64,000 bases of DNA from CAZSRX01 sp964609675 [NCBI: uncultured Bacteroidota bacterium] (GTDB lineage Bacteria > CLD3 > SB21), in NCBI GenBank assembly GCA_964609675.1, contig CAZSRX010000006.1, positions 1-64,000 of the forward strand, read 5' to 3'. Below are positions 25,040 to 33,363 of this stretch, one piece after another (positions within the stretch are counted from its first letter, which is position 1; the number at the start of each line of letters is the position of its first letter). Both the position numbers and the translations under genes were made by a program. The notes beneath the pieces were generated by a model. The model was not told the origin of the DNA. It did not search any database and saw nothing but the letters and a program-made list of their open reading frames with translations.

Positions 25040-25912
25040 ATGTCAAACAGTATCATACCGGTACAGAAACGACTGCAGGAACAGTTTGGATTTCAGGTTA
25101 ATGAAGTCTGTTCTCCGGTATTGAAAAAAATCATTTACGAACGTTCGCTCCAGACCCGTTATCATTCCGTGGAGGACTATTGTCAAAACATCCTTATCAC
25201 GGCATCTTCTCCGGAATGGTACATTATTATTGATCAGTTAACGATAAAGGAAACCCATTTTTTCCGGAATCATGATCAGTTCGTGTTTATGAAGGAACGC
25301 ATCATTCCGGAGTATGAACGTACGCGCTGGCGCTGGCCTTCTCAATCCTTCAGCGCCGGTAAACCGGTTCTGCGGATACTCTCCGCCGGATGCGCCACCG
25401 GAGAAGAACCCTACTCGGTGGCGATGGTACTGATGGATCATCTGAGCGGCTATTCCTCATGGACAATCATTCTGGACGCCTTTGACATCAGCACGACGGC
25501 GATTCATCATGCCCGGCTCGGCCGCTATGAGGCCACCGACCGTATGCGGCAGTCTGTCATCCGCTATCAACCGGAATATCTGAAGCGGTTTTTTGATGAC
25601 GAAGATCCCTATTATACGGTTAAGGATGAAGTCAGGAAACAGGTTTGCTTCCGTACCGGCAATATCATGAACTACTTAAAAATTTCTCCCACTACCCTGC
25701 CTAAATATGACCTGGTGTTTTGCCGGAATGTCCTCATCTACTACGCCATAGAAGACCAGCGCAACGCCGTACATTGGCTTTCCCAATCGCTCAACGATGG
25801 CGGCTATCTGTTTTTAGGGGAATCGGAAGGCCTTTTTCCTCACCCGCATGATCTGGAAATTATTACAAGCCATCGCGGTCTGATTTACCGTAAAAAGCCG
25901 ATAGACAATTGA
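25040..25912 (+). CDS. CheR-type protein-glutamate methyltransferase
   Basis: 290 residues from the ATG at 25040 (GAGAACAGG upstream). CheR uses S-adenosylmethionine to methylate glutamates of chemoreceptors. Visible are the N-terminal helical domain with TIKETHFFRNHDQF, the SAM-binding loop SAGCATGEEPYSVAM, DAFDISTTAIHHARLGRYE and the YDLVFCRNVLIYY segment. All core motifs are intact. No chemoreceptor, CheA, CheW or CheB gene is nearby, so the substrate is unclear; stand-alone CheR proteins are also found in other signalling pathways. It is the last gene of the cluster and is followed by a terminator. Confidence 0.92.
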   Translation: MSNSIIPVQKRLQEQFGFQVNEVCSPVLKKIIYERSLQTRYHSVEDYCQNILITASSPEWYIIIDQLTIKETHFFRNHDQFVFMKERIIPEYERTRWRWPSQSFSAGKPVLRILSAGCATGEEPYSVAMVLMDHLSGYSSWTIILDAFDISTTAIHHARLGRYEATDRMRQSVIRYQPEYLKRFFDDEDPYYTVKDEVRKQVCFRTGNIMNYLKISPTTLPKYDLVFCRNVLIYYAIEDQRNAVHWLSQSLNDGGYLFLGESEGLFPHPHDLEIITSHRGLIYRKKPIDN

Positions 25913-25942
25913 TTAGTACACACCCTTTTCTCTTACTCATAC

Positions 25943-25990
25943 AAAAAGGGGCTGTCTGATGAAGACAGCCCCTTGGCGTTTTTTTTTTGA
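25943..25990. terminator. Bidirectional terminator between cheR and rpmA
   Basis: A 12-bp perfect GC-rich stem (25946-25957 with 25963-25974) with loop GATGA. On the plus strand it is followed by GGCG and ten T; on the minus strand by TTTTTGT. It ends both the cheR transcript and the convergent ribosomal protein transcript. Confidence 0.9.
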
Positions 25991-26000
25991 ATCCGGGCGC

Positions 26001-26264
26001 TTACGCATCCGCTTTGGGATACACGCTGACCTTGAGCCGGTCTTTATCCTTGTGTTCGAACTTTACAATGCCTTCCGCGGTGGCGTAAATCGTGTCATCC
26101 TTGCCGATGGCAACGTTCTTGCCGCAGTGGAATTTGGTTCCGCGCTGTCGCACGATGATATTGCCGGCCAGTACGTATTCGCCGCCGTACCGTTTCACGC
26201 CAAGGCGCTGGCCGTGACTGTCGCGGCCGTTTCGGGTGCTTCCGAGCCCTTTCTTATGTGCCAT
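26001..26264 (-). CDS. rpmA: 50S ribosomal protein L27
   Basis: 87 residues matching bacterial L27: the N-terminal [16 protein letters not shown] reaching the peptidyl-transferase centre, [22 protein letters not shown] and [16 protein letters not shown]. The protein begins directly with the mature-type AHKK and lacks the cleavable extension seen in Firmicutes. It follows L21 by 40 bases, the conserved pair order, and ends at a strong terminator. The GTPase Obg often found after this pair is absent. Confidence 0.98.
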   Translation of the reverse strand: MAHKKGLGSTRNGRDSHGQRLGVKRYGGEYVLAGNIIVRQRGTKFHCGKNVAIGKDDTIYATAEGIVKFEHKDKDRLKVSVYPKADA

Positions 26265-26304
26265 ACGTTCTCCTTAATTTTCTTTCTCTGGTTGCTTTCG
26301 GCGG

Positions 26305-26619
26305 TTACTGAATGATGTTTTCCACGCGCACTTCGGTGAAGGGCTGCCGATGCCCTTTTTTCTTCTGGAACCCTTTCCGGCGGTATTTCCGGTAATGGAT
26401 CACTTTGTCACCGAGGCCATGGGCTAAAACCGTCGTCTCGACTTTTGAACCTTTTACGGTAGGCGTGCCTATCTTGACGTCGCCATTTTCGGATAGGAGC
26501 AGAACATTCTCGAAAACGATTTTGTCGCCCACTTCCGCTTCAGCAATGCGCGGGATCACCAGAGACTTGCCCGTCTCGCATTTGTACTGAAAACCTTTGA
26601 TGTCAACTATAGCGTACAT
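26305..26619 (-). CDS. rplU: 50S ribosomal protein L21
   Basis: 104 residues: start MYAIVDIKGFQYKCETGK, then the family pattern of VGDKIVFENVLLL, the TPTVKGSKVETTVLAHG segment and the basic YRKYRRKGFQKKKGHRQP loop that contacts 23S rRNA. Length and order are standard. First gene of the rplU-rpmA pair; an AGGAG-like site precedes the ATG. The 166 bases upstream to the barrel-like gene at 26786 are AT-rich and probably contain the promoter. Confidence 0.98.
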   Translation of the reverse strand: MYAIVDIKGFQYKCETGKSLVIPRIAEAEVGDKIVFENVLLLSENGDVKIGTPTVKGSKVETTVLAHGLGDKVIHYRKYRRKGFQKKKGHRQPFTEVRVENIIQ

Positions 26620-26785
26620 GGTTTCTCCTGTTAGTTATTTCAAACGGACTGCCAATATAGATGATGGAAACCACGAAAGCAAGTTTTTTTTGATTTATTT
26701 TTATTTTTTCCGTATACAGTAAAATAATATTAATACGCGGGTTTGGCCGGGATTTCCAGCCTGCAATCCGTCTGATTTCATCCGG

Positions 26786-27514
26786 TCAGGGCGCCCGCTT
26801 TTTGCTGATGCCGCCTCCGCCGATTAACATTCGTACGAATGGGCCGGTGATGCTGATGTCTGGGCCGGAGCCGATGTCGGCACCGTTCAATTGCCAGGCT
26901 TCTTTAAACAGCGTATACGTATAACCAAACCGGATACCGATACCCAAACCGCCGAAATGTTTTTCGTTGTGGCTGAAGTTGAAAAGGTAATCCCACCCCA
27001 GGCCCGCGGTCAATATCATTCCGGACGTATTGAGCGTCGAAGAGCGGTTGGGATTGGTCAACACGTCGTCAAACGGGGGATTCTCACGGGACCGGATCTT
27101 CAACGAAATCGTTTCGCCCCCGATTCCGATATAAGGATACAACCAGTAGTATTTATGGGCATAAATTATGTAACCCATATTAAACGCACCACTGCCGCCA
27201 TTAAGAGTTGTCTGGTGTGTACGGGATGTATTATCGCCGTTTCGGCCCACTAAAGCATGTCCTTCACCACCGATAATGAAATTGTTAAGGATGCCGTATC
27301 CGGCTCCTCCCACGGAGTAAAATTGATCACTGAACTTGGTGTAATTAGCCGCTGTCAGGTGTTGGTTGAGTTGCGAGATATCTGTCAGCTGGCCACCGAT
27401 CATGAACCCGCCGAAACCGCCGAAAAGTTTACGGCCCCCCTGTTCCTGTGCCCCGGCTGATGGCGCGTAAAGAAGGATAACACAGACCAGGGTAGCGATT
27501 GTTAATAAACGCAT
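26786..27514 (-). CDS. Exported beta-barrel-like protein
   Basis: 242 residues from the ATG at 27514. I prefer it over the ATG four codons earlier because the GGAG ribosome site lies between them. A signal peptide (MRLLTIATLVCVILLYAPSAGA) is followed by glycine- and aromatic-rich strands (GGRKLFGGFGGFMIGGQ, YGILNNFIIGGEGHALVG, YPYIGIGGETISLKI, FGGLGIGIRFGYTYTLF). This looks like an outer-membrane protein with about eight to ten strands. I do not recognise the family. It follows another small envelope-type protein in the same direction after 47 bases. Confidence 0.7.
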   Translation of the reverse strand: MRLLTIATLVCVILLYAPSAGAQEQGGRKLFGGFGGFMIGGQLTDISQLNQHLTAANYTKFSDQFYSVGGAGYGILNNFIIGGEGHALVGRNGDNTSRTHQTTLNGGSGAFNMGYIIYAHKYYWLYPYIGIGGETISLKIRSRENPPFDDVLTNPNRSSTLNTSGMILTAGLGWDYLFNFSHNEKHFGGLGIGIRFGYTYTLFKEAWQLNGADIGSGPDISITGPFVRMLIGGGGISKKRAP

Positions 27515-27561
27515 GTCATTCTCCATAGGTTAGTGTGAAAAAAAAATAAATAAATAGAATA

Positions 27562-28062
27562 TCAGTTAATGGCCGTTCCGGCCTGCACTTCCGCGCCGAA
27601 GATGAATTTTTTCGCGGCCAGATTGTAATTCACAATACCTCTTGGCGCTATAGCCGTATTCTCATCGGGCAGCCAGCGATAACCCAGTTCGGCGCCCAAC
27701 CACAAATGAAATCTGCCGGCTTCTTGTCCGCTTCCAGCATGATGCACAAGACTAAGCGAGGCGCCGGTAAAGGGGCGTGAACCGTTTTCTCCGTCCGGAG
27801 GTATGTAGAAACGGTAGCCGGACGTAATGACACCATCCGGATGTCTGATACGCTTCAGGTAATCCGACCGGTAGAATGCTTTTTCTGCGGACAGATAAAC
27901 GGAATGATCGCGGCTGATCTGGTATTCCACGCCTGCGTTGATCAGCCCGATAAATAATTTATACGGATTGAACGAGACGAAAACCATTCCTTTGTTCTGT
28001 GCCGAAACGGGGCTGTAAAAGATAAAAGTAATTAGTGGGAGTAATAGCATGGTTTTTTTCAT
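27562..28062 (-). CDS. Small exported beta-rich protein
   Basis: 166 residues from the ATG at 28062, which starts a signal peptide (MKKTMLLLPLITFIFYSPVSAQ); the frame is open nine codons further up without a better signal. The mature part has strand-like segments (MVFVSFNPYKLFIGLINAGVEYQI, then VYLSAEKAFY, GASLSLVHHAG, FHLWLGAELGYRWLPD) as in small outer-membrane barrels of the DUF3575 kind, though I do not claim that family. It lies between the Ntn hydrolase and another barrel-like gene, with gaps near 50 bases, so co-expression is likely. Confidence 0.65.
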   Translation of the reverse strand: MKKTMLLLPLITFIFYSPVSAQNKGMVFVSFNPYKLFIGLINAGVEYQISRDHSVYLSAEKAFYRSDYLKRIRHPDGVITSGYRFYIPPDGENGSRPFTGASLSLVHHAGSGQEAGRFHLWLGAELGYRWLPDENTAIAPRGIVNYNLAAKKFIFGAEVQAGTAIN

Positions 28063-28118
28063 ATCGGTATACCTATGACTTTTTTTCATGAAGAAAAAAT
28101 TAATGATCGGATGGCATT

Positions 28119-29267
28119 CTATATTTTTTTAAAATCACTGATGTATTCCCGCAAGCGCCGGATCATGACCGGTTTGAATATCAGGTTCCAGATAAATCCC
28201 GTATCGATTGGCTCCCATGCTTTAAGCACATATTCGGCCTGCATCTCTTCGGTGTAAGGAATGAATGATTTTGTAACATTATTCGAAACATCGGTGTGAA
28301 TGTCAAAAACCATGGCCGGTGAATTTCCTGAAAGGTCGAAATATTTCAGATCCACCCACTTCATTTTTCGCGATAAATAAGTATGAAAATACATTCGGGA
28401 GTTTTTAAGATCGCAAACGACCGACCATTTGTTATTTCCCAGGTCCAACGGATTCAGTATGGAAAAAGAATGGCTGACCAGAGAAGCCGGCTTATTTACC
28501 TGTGCATCGGCAATCATCTTGTAAGCCCATGCGAACCGCCGGTCAACAGAAGTATCCGCCAGATTGATCGCACGGGTTCCGCCGAATCCTTCGTACAGTC
28601 TCAGGCTGTCTAATTCCCGCTTGTAACTGCGGTTGCAAAGCGCCTTCACCGGCATATCCTTCCCCGCATGGACGATGGTCTGGCCGTCGATAAATTCAAT
28701 CACGGCGGAATTCCCGGAGCGGTCAGCCACAAAAAAATGCCACAGACAGTGTCCGGAGGGAATGACCTTGTTCAGATCCGCGATCACTTCATCCACGGGC
28801 CGGTACTGATCCAGGATATATTGCATCCAGAGATGATGGTATATTTCTGCCAGCGACTCGTCTTTGGGATATTTGGTTGCGAACATGGTCATCTCGCCGA
28901 TATACAGGCCGGCTTCGTTCATCCCGCCGTCAGGAAATTCCTTTCCGAACATGTTGTTGGTCAGTGAGGCGTATTTGGACGTCCAGTTCAGCTTTGGCTT
29001 GCTCCGCCCGAATACGGATTTAAAATCATCCCAGGTTATGCTGTGCTTGGAGATACCGCGAGGGTTGATCACCGCTAATCCGGATACATCGATATAATCA
29101 TCCAGGTTGGGGCCCACCAGCAGCGTGTCGTTCTGATTGATCATGAATGTCGAACAGGAATGTCTTTCCGCCGACCAAATCAGGGCAGGGATCATCATCG
29201 CAAACAAAAAGAGTTTCAGTAAAATCCCCGGTAAAAAGATTTTTTGATTTTGAAGTGATGGGCTCAT
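28119..29267 (-). CDS. Choloylglycine-hydrolase/penicillin-acylase-like Ntn hydrolase
   Basis: 382 residues with a membrane/signal segment at about 10-32. The nucleophile candidate is C38 (HSCSTFMINQNDTLLVGPNLDDY), in the pattern Cys-Thr-x(n)-Gly-x-Asn-x-Asp of linear amide C-N hydrolases. Further family segments are FPDGGMNEAGLYIGEM and FFVADRSGNSAVIEF. Members cleave amide bonds of bile salts, penicillins or acyl-homoserine lactones. The arginine normally between the glycine and asparagine is a proline here, so substrate or activity may differ. The cysteine must be exposed by processing after export. Substrate cannot be told from context. Confidence 0.8.
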   Translation of the reverse strand: MSPSLQNQKIFLPGILLKLFLFAMMIPALIWSAERHSCSTFMINQNDTLLVGPNLDDYIDVSGLAVINPRGISKHSITWDDFKSVFGRSKPKLNWTSKYASLTNNMFGKEFPDGGMNEAGLYIGEMTMFATKYPKDESLAEIYHHLWMQYILDQYRPVDEVIADLNKVIPSGHCLWHFFVADRSGNSAVIEFIDGQTIVHAGKDMPVKALCNRSYKRELDSLRLYEGFGGTRAINLADTSVDRRFAWAYKMIADAQVNKPASLVSHSFSILNPLDLGNNKWSVVCDLKNSRMYFHTYLSRKMKWVDLKYFDLSGNSPAMVFDIHTDVSNNVTKSFIPYTEEMQAEYVLKAWEPIDTGFIWNLIFKPVMIRRLREYISDFKKI

Positions 29268-29294
29268 AAAATGGTCTTCCGGTCAAATTGGGTA

Positions 29295-29993
29295 TTAATT
29301 AGATACTGAAACGCTGCCCATAATGGCGGTGCCGCTGACAATCAGGCGTTTGCCGGTGGGCGCTTCGGGCTGACGCGTTTTATCCTCAATGCCGCCGAGG
29401 ATGGGAAGCCCTTTAAGGCTGACGCTCCAGTTGGCCGGTACTTTAATGTCAATGCCGCCCCAGATCGCCAATACGTCTATCTTCGCCTCACCGGATTCCA
29501 TCGAGGCCTGGCGCAGGTCAATCTCACAGCCGCCCATAAACGCCGTCAGATTGCCGCCGCGGAAGTCCGACGTATTGCTCTTGCGCGCAAAACCGGAAAG
29601 AAAGGCGAATGCAGTTATAAAATTATCCGGATCGCTTCCTTCGGATACGGTTAGATAATATTTGTTCCGGTACAGCGCGTTGAACAGGATGCCTCCGCCG
29701 ATGAGAATCAAAAACAGCGGCCAGATATCGCCGAAACGAAAATACAAAATATGGAGTGTCCTCAGCAGAAATAGTACACCGAATAAAATCAGAATGCCCC
29801 CGGTGATTTTGCCGCCCAACCTGCCGGCCTGCAAGAAAAGAGACAGTCCTATGATAATAATAATGGCCGGCCACAGCCGAAACAAGCTCCAGCCGTAGAA
29901 GAAGCCGAGATTCGACAGCAGTAAATAAATGCCCAGCAATATCAGTATCCCGCCGAGTATCGCATGCGGGGTAAACCGGAATTTAGTTTCCAT
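29295..29993 (-). CDS. LiaF-like membrane protein with C-terminal beta domain
   Basis: 232 residues from the ATG at 29993; AAGGAG lies 8 bases before it, within the longer frame. The first ~100 residues contain four membrane helices in the pattern GILILLGIYLLLSNLGF...LWPAIIIIIG, found in the LiaF transmembrane/DUF5668 group. The C-terminal ~110 residues are a beta-helix-like domain (FMGGCEIDLRQASMESGEAKIDVLAIWGG and GSVSVSN end), as in LiaF proteins that sense or damp envelope-stress kinases of the LiaRS type. No such kinase is adjacent. It overlaps the preceding gene by 11 bases, so the two are coupled and probably act together. Confidence 0.85.
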   Translation of the reverse strand: METKFRFTPHAILGGILILLGIYLLLSNLGFFYGWSLFRLWPAIIIIIGLSLFLQAGRLGGKITGGILILFGVLFLLRTLHILYFRFGDIWPLFLILIGGGILFNALYRNKYYLTVSEGSDPDNFITAFAFLSGFARKSNTSDFRGGNLTAFMGGCEIDLRQASMESGEAKIDVLAIWGGIDIKVPANWSVSLKGLPILGGIEDKTRQPEAPTGKRLIVSGTAIMGSVSVSN

Positions 29994-30366
29994 GACAACA
30001 CTCCTTTTCTTCATGGTTCGTCTCCTGTTTCGGGATAAAAAGTTCTTTCAGTACAATGCTGATTCCCCACGCAATCAGTATCAGAGGCCAGGATTCGGCG
30101 AACGTGATCCCGAATACATGTTGCAGCGACATGTATAGCCATAAACCGATGAATATCAGCCAGCCCGCTTTGAGGTAATCGCGAACGCCCTCGGCGGTAA
30201 TAATCCGACCGATACCAAACGCAACAATGATAAACGGCCAAAATTTCCAGATGTCATGTAAATAAAACAGGTCCATGTTGTCCAAAAGAAAGAAAAAACC
30301 TATCACTATCAGCGTCAACCCGGTAATAACCTGTGTGACCAAACGCCGGTTACTTTTATCAAACAT
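29983..30366 (-). CDS. LiaI/LiaF-TM-like small membrane protein
   Basis: 127 residues with about four hydrophobic helices. The repeats ITGLTLIVIGFFFLLDNMDLF and IWKFWPFIIVAFGIGRII are the same kind as in the neighbour at 29295-29993, so this is a short paralog without the beta domain. Such pairs are known in envelope-stress modules. The C-terminus is acidic and histidine/cysteine-bearing (NHEEKECCHGN), which could bind metal (inference). GGAG lies before the ATG at 30366. It begins a possible minus-strand unit and diverges from mgtE. Confidence 0.8.
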   Translation of the reverse strand: MFDKSNRRLVTQVITGLTLIVIGFFFLLDNMDLFYLHDIWKFWPFIIVAFGIGRIITAEGVRDYLKAGWLIFIGLWLYMSLQHVFGITFAESWPLILIAWGISIVLKELFIPKQETNHEEKECCHGN

Positions 30367-30530
30367 ATTTATCTCCTTTTATTTTAGTTCGCTTTATAAT
30401 ACATCTTTTTTTTAAATTGGTTGCATGGTTTTCGGTGAATGGCGGTCAGGAATCGGCGAATGACATAAACGCCGGTCATTAGGGCGGTTGCAGGACGCTC
30501 TTTTGCAGCCACTAATAAAAATATTATTTA

Positions 30531-30559
30531 TTGATAAGTTCTGATATTTTTTCTATATA
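30531..30559 (+). promoter_or_regulatory. Promoter of mgtE
   Basis: TTGATA (30531-30536), 17 bases, TATATA (30554-30559). The leader before the ATG at 30611 is about 45 bases, too short for an M-box magnesium riboswitch. Confidence 0.55.
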
Positions 30560-30610
30560 AATGTAAATTGTGTAATAATTTTCATTCGGTATTTCAAACG
30601 GAATCAGGTT

Positions 30611-31990
30611 ATGATTGGTAAAACGATTCAGCCGGAAATTCGTGAATTAATCGCAAACCGGAACATGGCGGAATTAAGGGAATCGTTATCCGAACTGCAT
30701 CCGAGTGAAGTGGCCGAACTGATCATGGATATTCCGGAGAGCGACCGGGCTGTTGTTTTCAGAATATTGCCCAAAGATATTTCAGCGGACGTATTTGAGT
30801 ATCTGGAACTGGATGAGCAGAAAGGGATTGTAAAAATACTGGCCCAGCCGCAGTTGGCGGATATCCTGAACGAAATGTCGCCGGATGACCGCACCGCGTT
30901 TCTGGAGGAACTGCCCGATGCGGTGGTGCGTCAATTGATGTCATTGCTGTCTCCGGAAGAACGCACGATCGCCACGACCCTGCTAGGCTATCCGGAAGGC
31001 AGTATCGGCCGCGCCATGACTCCCGATTTTATTGATGTTCCCAAAGACTGGACCATACAGCAGGTTATGGCCTATATACGGGAACACGGCAAGGATAGCG
31101 AAACGATCAATGTAATTTATGTAACCGACGCACAGGACCGCCTCATCGGCGAATTGCCGATCCGCAAGATACTCCTGGCTTCTCCGGAACAGGCGGTACA
31201 GGACGTCATGATGGATCACTTCGTATCACTGACACCCGACCAGAAGGAAGAGGACGCTCTTCAGATTTTCAGGGAATACGACCGCGATGCGATACCGGTA
31301 GTCAGCCCTAACGGAATATTGCTGGGTATTGTGACTGCGGACGATGTGCTGGATATCGCTGAGGAAACCAGTACGGAAGATATTCAGAAATTCGGCGGTC
31401 TGGAAGCCCTTGAATATCCCTATCGGGAAACCCCGTTGTTGGAACTGGTCAAAAAGCGCGCCGGCTGGCTGGTGGTTTTATTCCTTGGGGAGATGCTGAC
31501 CGCCACGGCGATGGGATATTTTGAGGACGAAATCGCTCGGGCTGTCGTGCTGGCGCTTTTTGTCCCTCTGATTATTTCGAGCGGCGGTAACTCCGGATCG
31601 CAGGCCGCAACCCTCATCATCCGGGCGATGGCCCTCGGCGAAATTACATTGAAAAGCTGGTGGTATGTGATGCGACGTGAAATCATCTCCGGGCTTATGC
31701 TGGGGACCATCTTAGCCGCAATCGGTTTTTTACGCATTGCGGCCTGGTCGGTTTTTTCGGAAATTTACGGGCCGCACTGGCCGCTGATTGCCCTGACCGT
31801 ATCCCTGTCGCTGGTGGGTGTCGTGCTGTGGGGAACACTTTCAGGCTCCATGTTGCCGTTTCTGCTCAGACGCCTGGGTTTTGATCCCGCCGCTTCATCG
31901 GCTCCGTTTGTCGCCACGCTGGTGGACGTAACCGGTTTGATTATATATTTTTCCATTGCCGCGATCGTCCTGGGCGGGGTTTTACTTTGA
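30611..31990 (+). CDS. mgtE: Magnesium transporter MgtE
   Basis: 459-residue magnesium channel/transporter of the inner membrane. The order is the superhelical N domain (about 1-130, DDRTAFLEELPD), two CBS domains (about 135-260; ends near DAIPVVSPNGILLGIVTADDV) that bind magnesium and close the pore, then five membrane helices (about 285-459). Visible transport motifs are TATAMGYFEDEI, SSGGNSGSQAATLIIRAMALGE and the pore region FVATLVDVTGLIIYF with D439, equivalent to the selectivity aspartate. The following transporter gene starts 66 bases downstream on the same strand. Confidence 0.95.
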   Translation: MIGKTIQPEIRELIANRNMAELRESLSELHPSEVAELIMDIPESDRAVVFRILPKDISADVFEYLELDEQKGIVKILAQPQLADILNEMSPDDRTAFLEELPDAVVRQLMSLLSPEERTIATTLLGYPEGSIGRAMTPDFIDVPKDWTIQQVMAYIREHGKDSETINVIYVTDAQDRLIGELPIRKILLASPEQAVQDVMMDHFVSLTPDQKEEDALQIFREYDRDAIPVVSPNGILLGIVTADDVLDIAEETSTEDIQKFGGLEALEYPYRETPLLELVKKRAGWLVVLFLGEMLTATAMGYFEDEIARAVVLALFVPLIISSGGNSGSQAATLIIRAMALGEITLKSWWYVMRREIISGLMLGTILAAIGFLRIAAWSVFSEIYGPHWPLIALTVSLSLVGVVLWGTLSGSMLPFLLRRLGFDPAASSAPFVATLVDVTGLIIYFSIAAIVLGGVLL

Positions 31991-32056
31991 TATTCACAAT
32001 AGTACATCTGACAAAAAATGAATAATAACCGCTATTAAACCGATTCGGGAAAAAAT

Positions 32057-33319
32057 ATGTTTGAATGGAATACGCAAACGGTTGCCCTGGTTATATTTAT
32101 TATCACGTATATCGGCATCATACTGACCCGTCTTCCGAAGATTAACGTGGACCGGCCTTCGGCGGCATTCTTCGGCGCCGTGGCCATGATTGTTTTCGGC
32201 GTGATCGGCTTTGATGAAGCGATCCATGCGATTGACTTTAACACTATCGCGCTGCTGCTCGGTATGATGATCATCATCGCCACGCTGGAGTTAGACGGTT
32301 TCTTCTCCCTGATTGCCGAAAAAACCATTGATTACTCCCGCACGCCGATGCAGTTACTGACGATTATCGTTTTTGTAACCGGCCTCGCCAGCGCCTTTCT
32401 CGTGAATGATGCCGTGGTACTGCTGTTCACGCCGGTGATAATCACCATCTGCCGGGCCTCCCGCATTAACGCGGTGCCGTTTCTCATTGCCGAAATCCTT
32501 TCATCGAATATAGGCAGCGCGATGACCATGACCGGCAATCCACAGAATATGCTCATCGGCATCAACTCAAACCTTACTTATGGCGGCTTTCTCCTGCACC
32601 TGCTTCCCGTCTCGATCGTCGGTATGCTGGTGATCATCCCGGTTATCCGGTTCCTATATCCAGACGTGTTCCGCGGCAAGACGGAGATTCAGTATCATGA
32701 AACGAATTTTAACTATGATTTCACGTCCATGAAGTTCTCGGTTCCCATTTTTCTTGGCGTGATTGTTTTATTTTTTATCAGCCACCTGATGCATCTTTCC
32801 ATCCCCGTCATCGCGCTGATCGGCGGTTCGCTCGTACTGATTTTCGGGCGTATCAAACCCTCCAAAATCATTAAGGAAGTGGACTGGGTACTGCTGTTGT
32901 TCTTTGCCTCCCTTTTTGTGGTGGTGTACGCCGTGGAGAATGTCGGGCTGATGAATCCGCTGCTCGAGACGCAGGCGCTCGCCGGCGATACCCACGGACT
33001 GCTCGTCCTGCACGGCCTGAGCCTGTTTCTCTCCCAGATTGTCAGCAACGTGCCTTTTACTATTGTCATGCTTCCTCTGATGAAGCTTGCCAACAGCGAC
33101 CTGCTGTGGCTCAGTCTGGCATCCGCTTCCACGTTGGCCGGCAACGCGACAATCATCGGCGCCATGGCGAACCTCATCGTCATTGAGTCCGCGGCGGGAT
33201 ACGGCGTTAAAATAAAATTCTGGGAATTCCTGAAGCCGGGACTTCTGATTACCGTTCTCACGCTTTTTTTGTCTTTTGGAATACTGTATATACAGTATTA
33301 TTACGGTTACCTCCGATAA
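32057..33319 (+). CDS. ArsB/NhaD-type ion transporter (IT superfamily)
   Basis: 420 residues with about eleven membrane helices. Family sequences in order: INVDRPSAAFFGA, FLVNDAVVLLFTPV, EILSSNIGSAMTMTGNPQN in the first re-entrant half, DWVLLLFFASLFVVVYAVE, SNVPFTIVMLPL, and LAGNATIIGAMANLIV in the second half. These match the ArsB/NhaD/CitM group of secondary transporters. Substrate could be arsenite, an organic anion or sodium/proton exchange; no ars genes are nearby, so arsenite is not favoured. It follows mgtE in the same direction and both may be expressed from one promoter. Confidence 0.88.
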   Translation: MFEWNTQTVALVIFIITYIGIILTRLPKINVDRPSAAFFGAVAMIVFGVIGFDEAIHAIDFNTIALLLGMMIIIATLELDGFFSLIAEKTIDYSRTPMQLLTIIVFVTGLASAFLVNDAVVLLFTPVIITICRASRINAVPFLIAEILSSNIGSAMTMTGNPQNMLIGINSNLTYGGFLLHLLPVSIVGMLVIIPVIRFLYPDVFRGKTEIQYHETNFNYDFTSMKFSVPIFLGVIVLFFISHLMHLSIPVIALIGGSLVLIFGRIKPSKIIKEVDWVLLLFFASLFVVVYAVENVGLMNPLLETQALAGDTHGLLVLHGLSLFLSQIVSNVPFTIVMLPLMKLANSDLLWLSLASASTLAGNATIIGAMANLIVIESAAGYGVKIKFWEFLKPGLLITVLTLFLSFGILYIQYYYGYLR

Positions 33320-33363
33320 TGAAGTTATACCGTTAACCATCCAGTATAAGAGGGGAAATTATT

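Noticed and set aside
30367-30610. Magnesium riboswitch (M-box) before mgtE
   Set aside because: The predicted leader is only about 45 bases and no M-box consensus was seen; a short stem at about 30485-30512 lies upstream of the promoter.
32057-33319. Arsenite efflux pump ArsB
   Set aside because: The fold matches the wider superfamily, but no arsenic-resistance genes are adjacent, so the substrate is left open.
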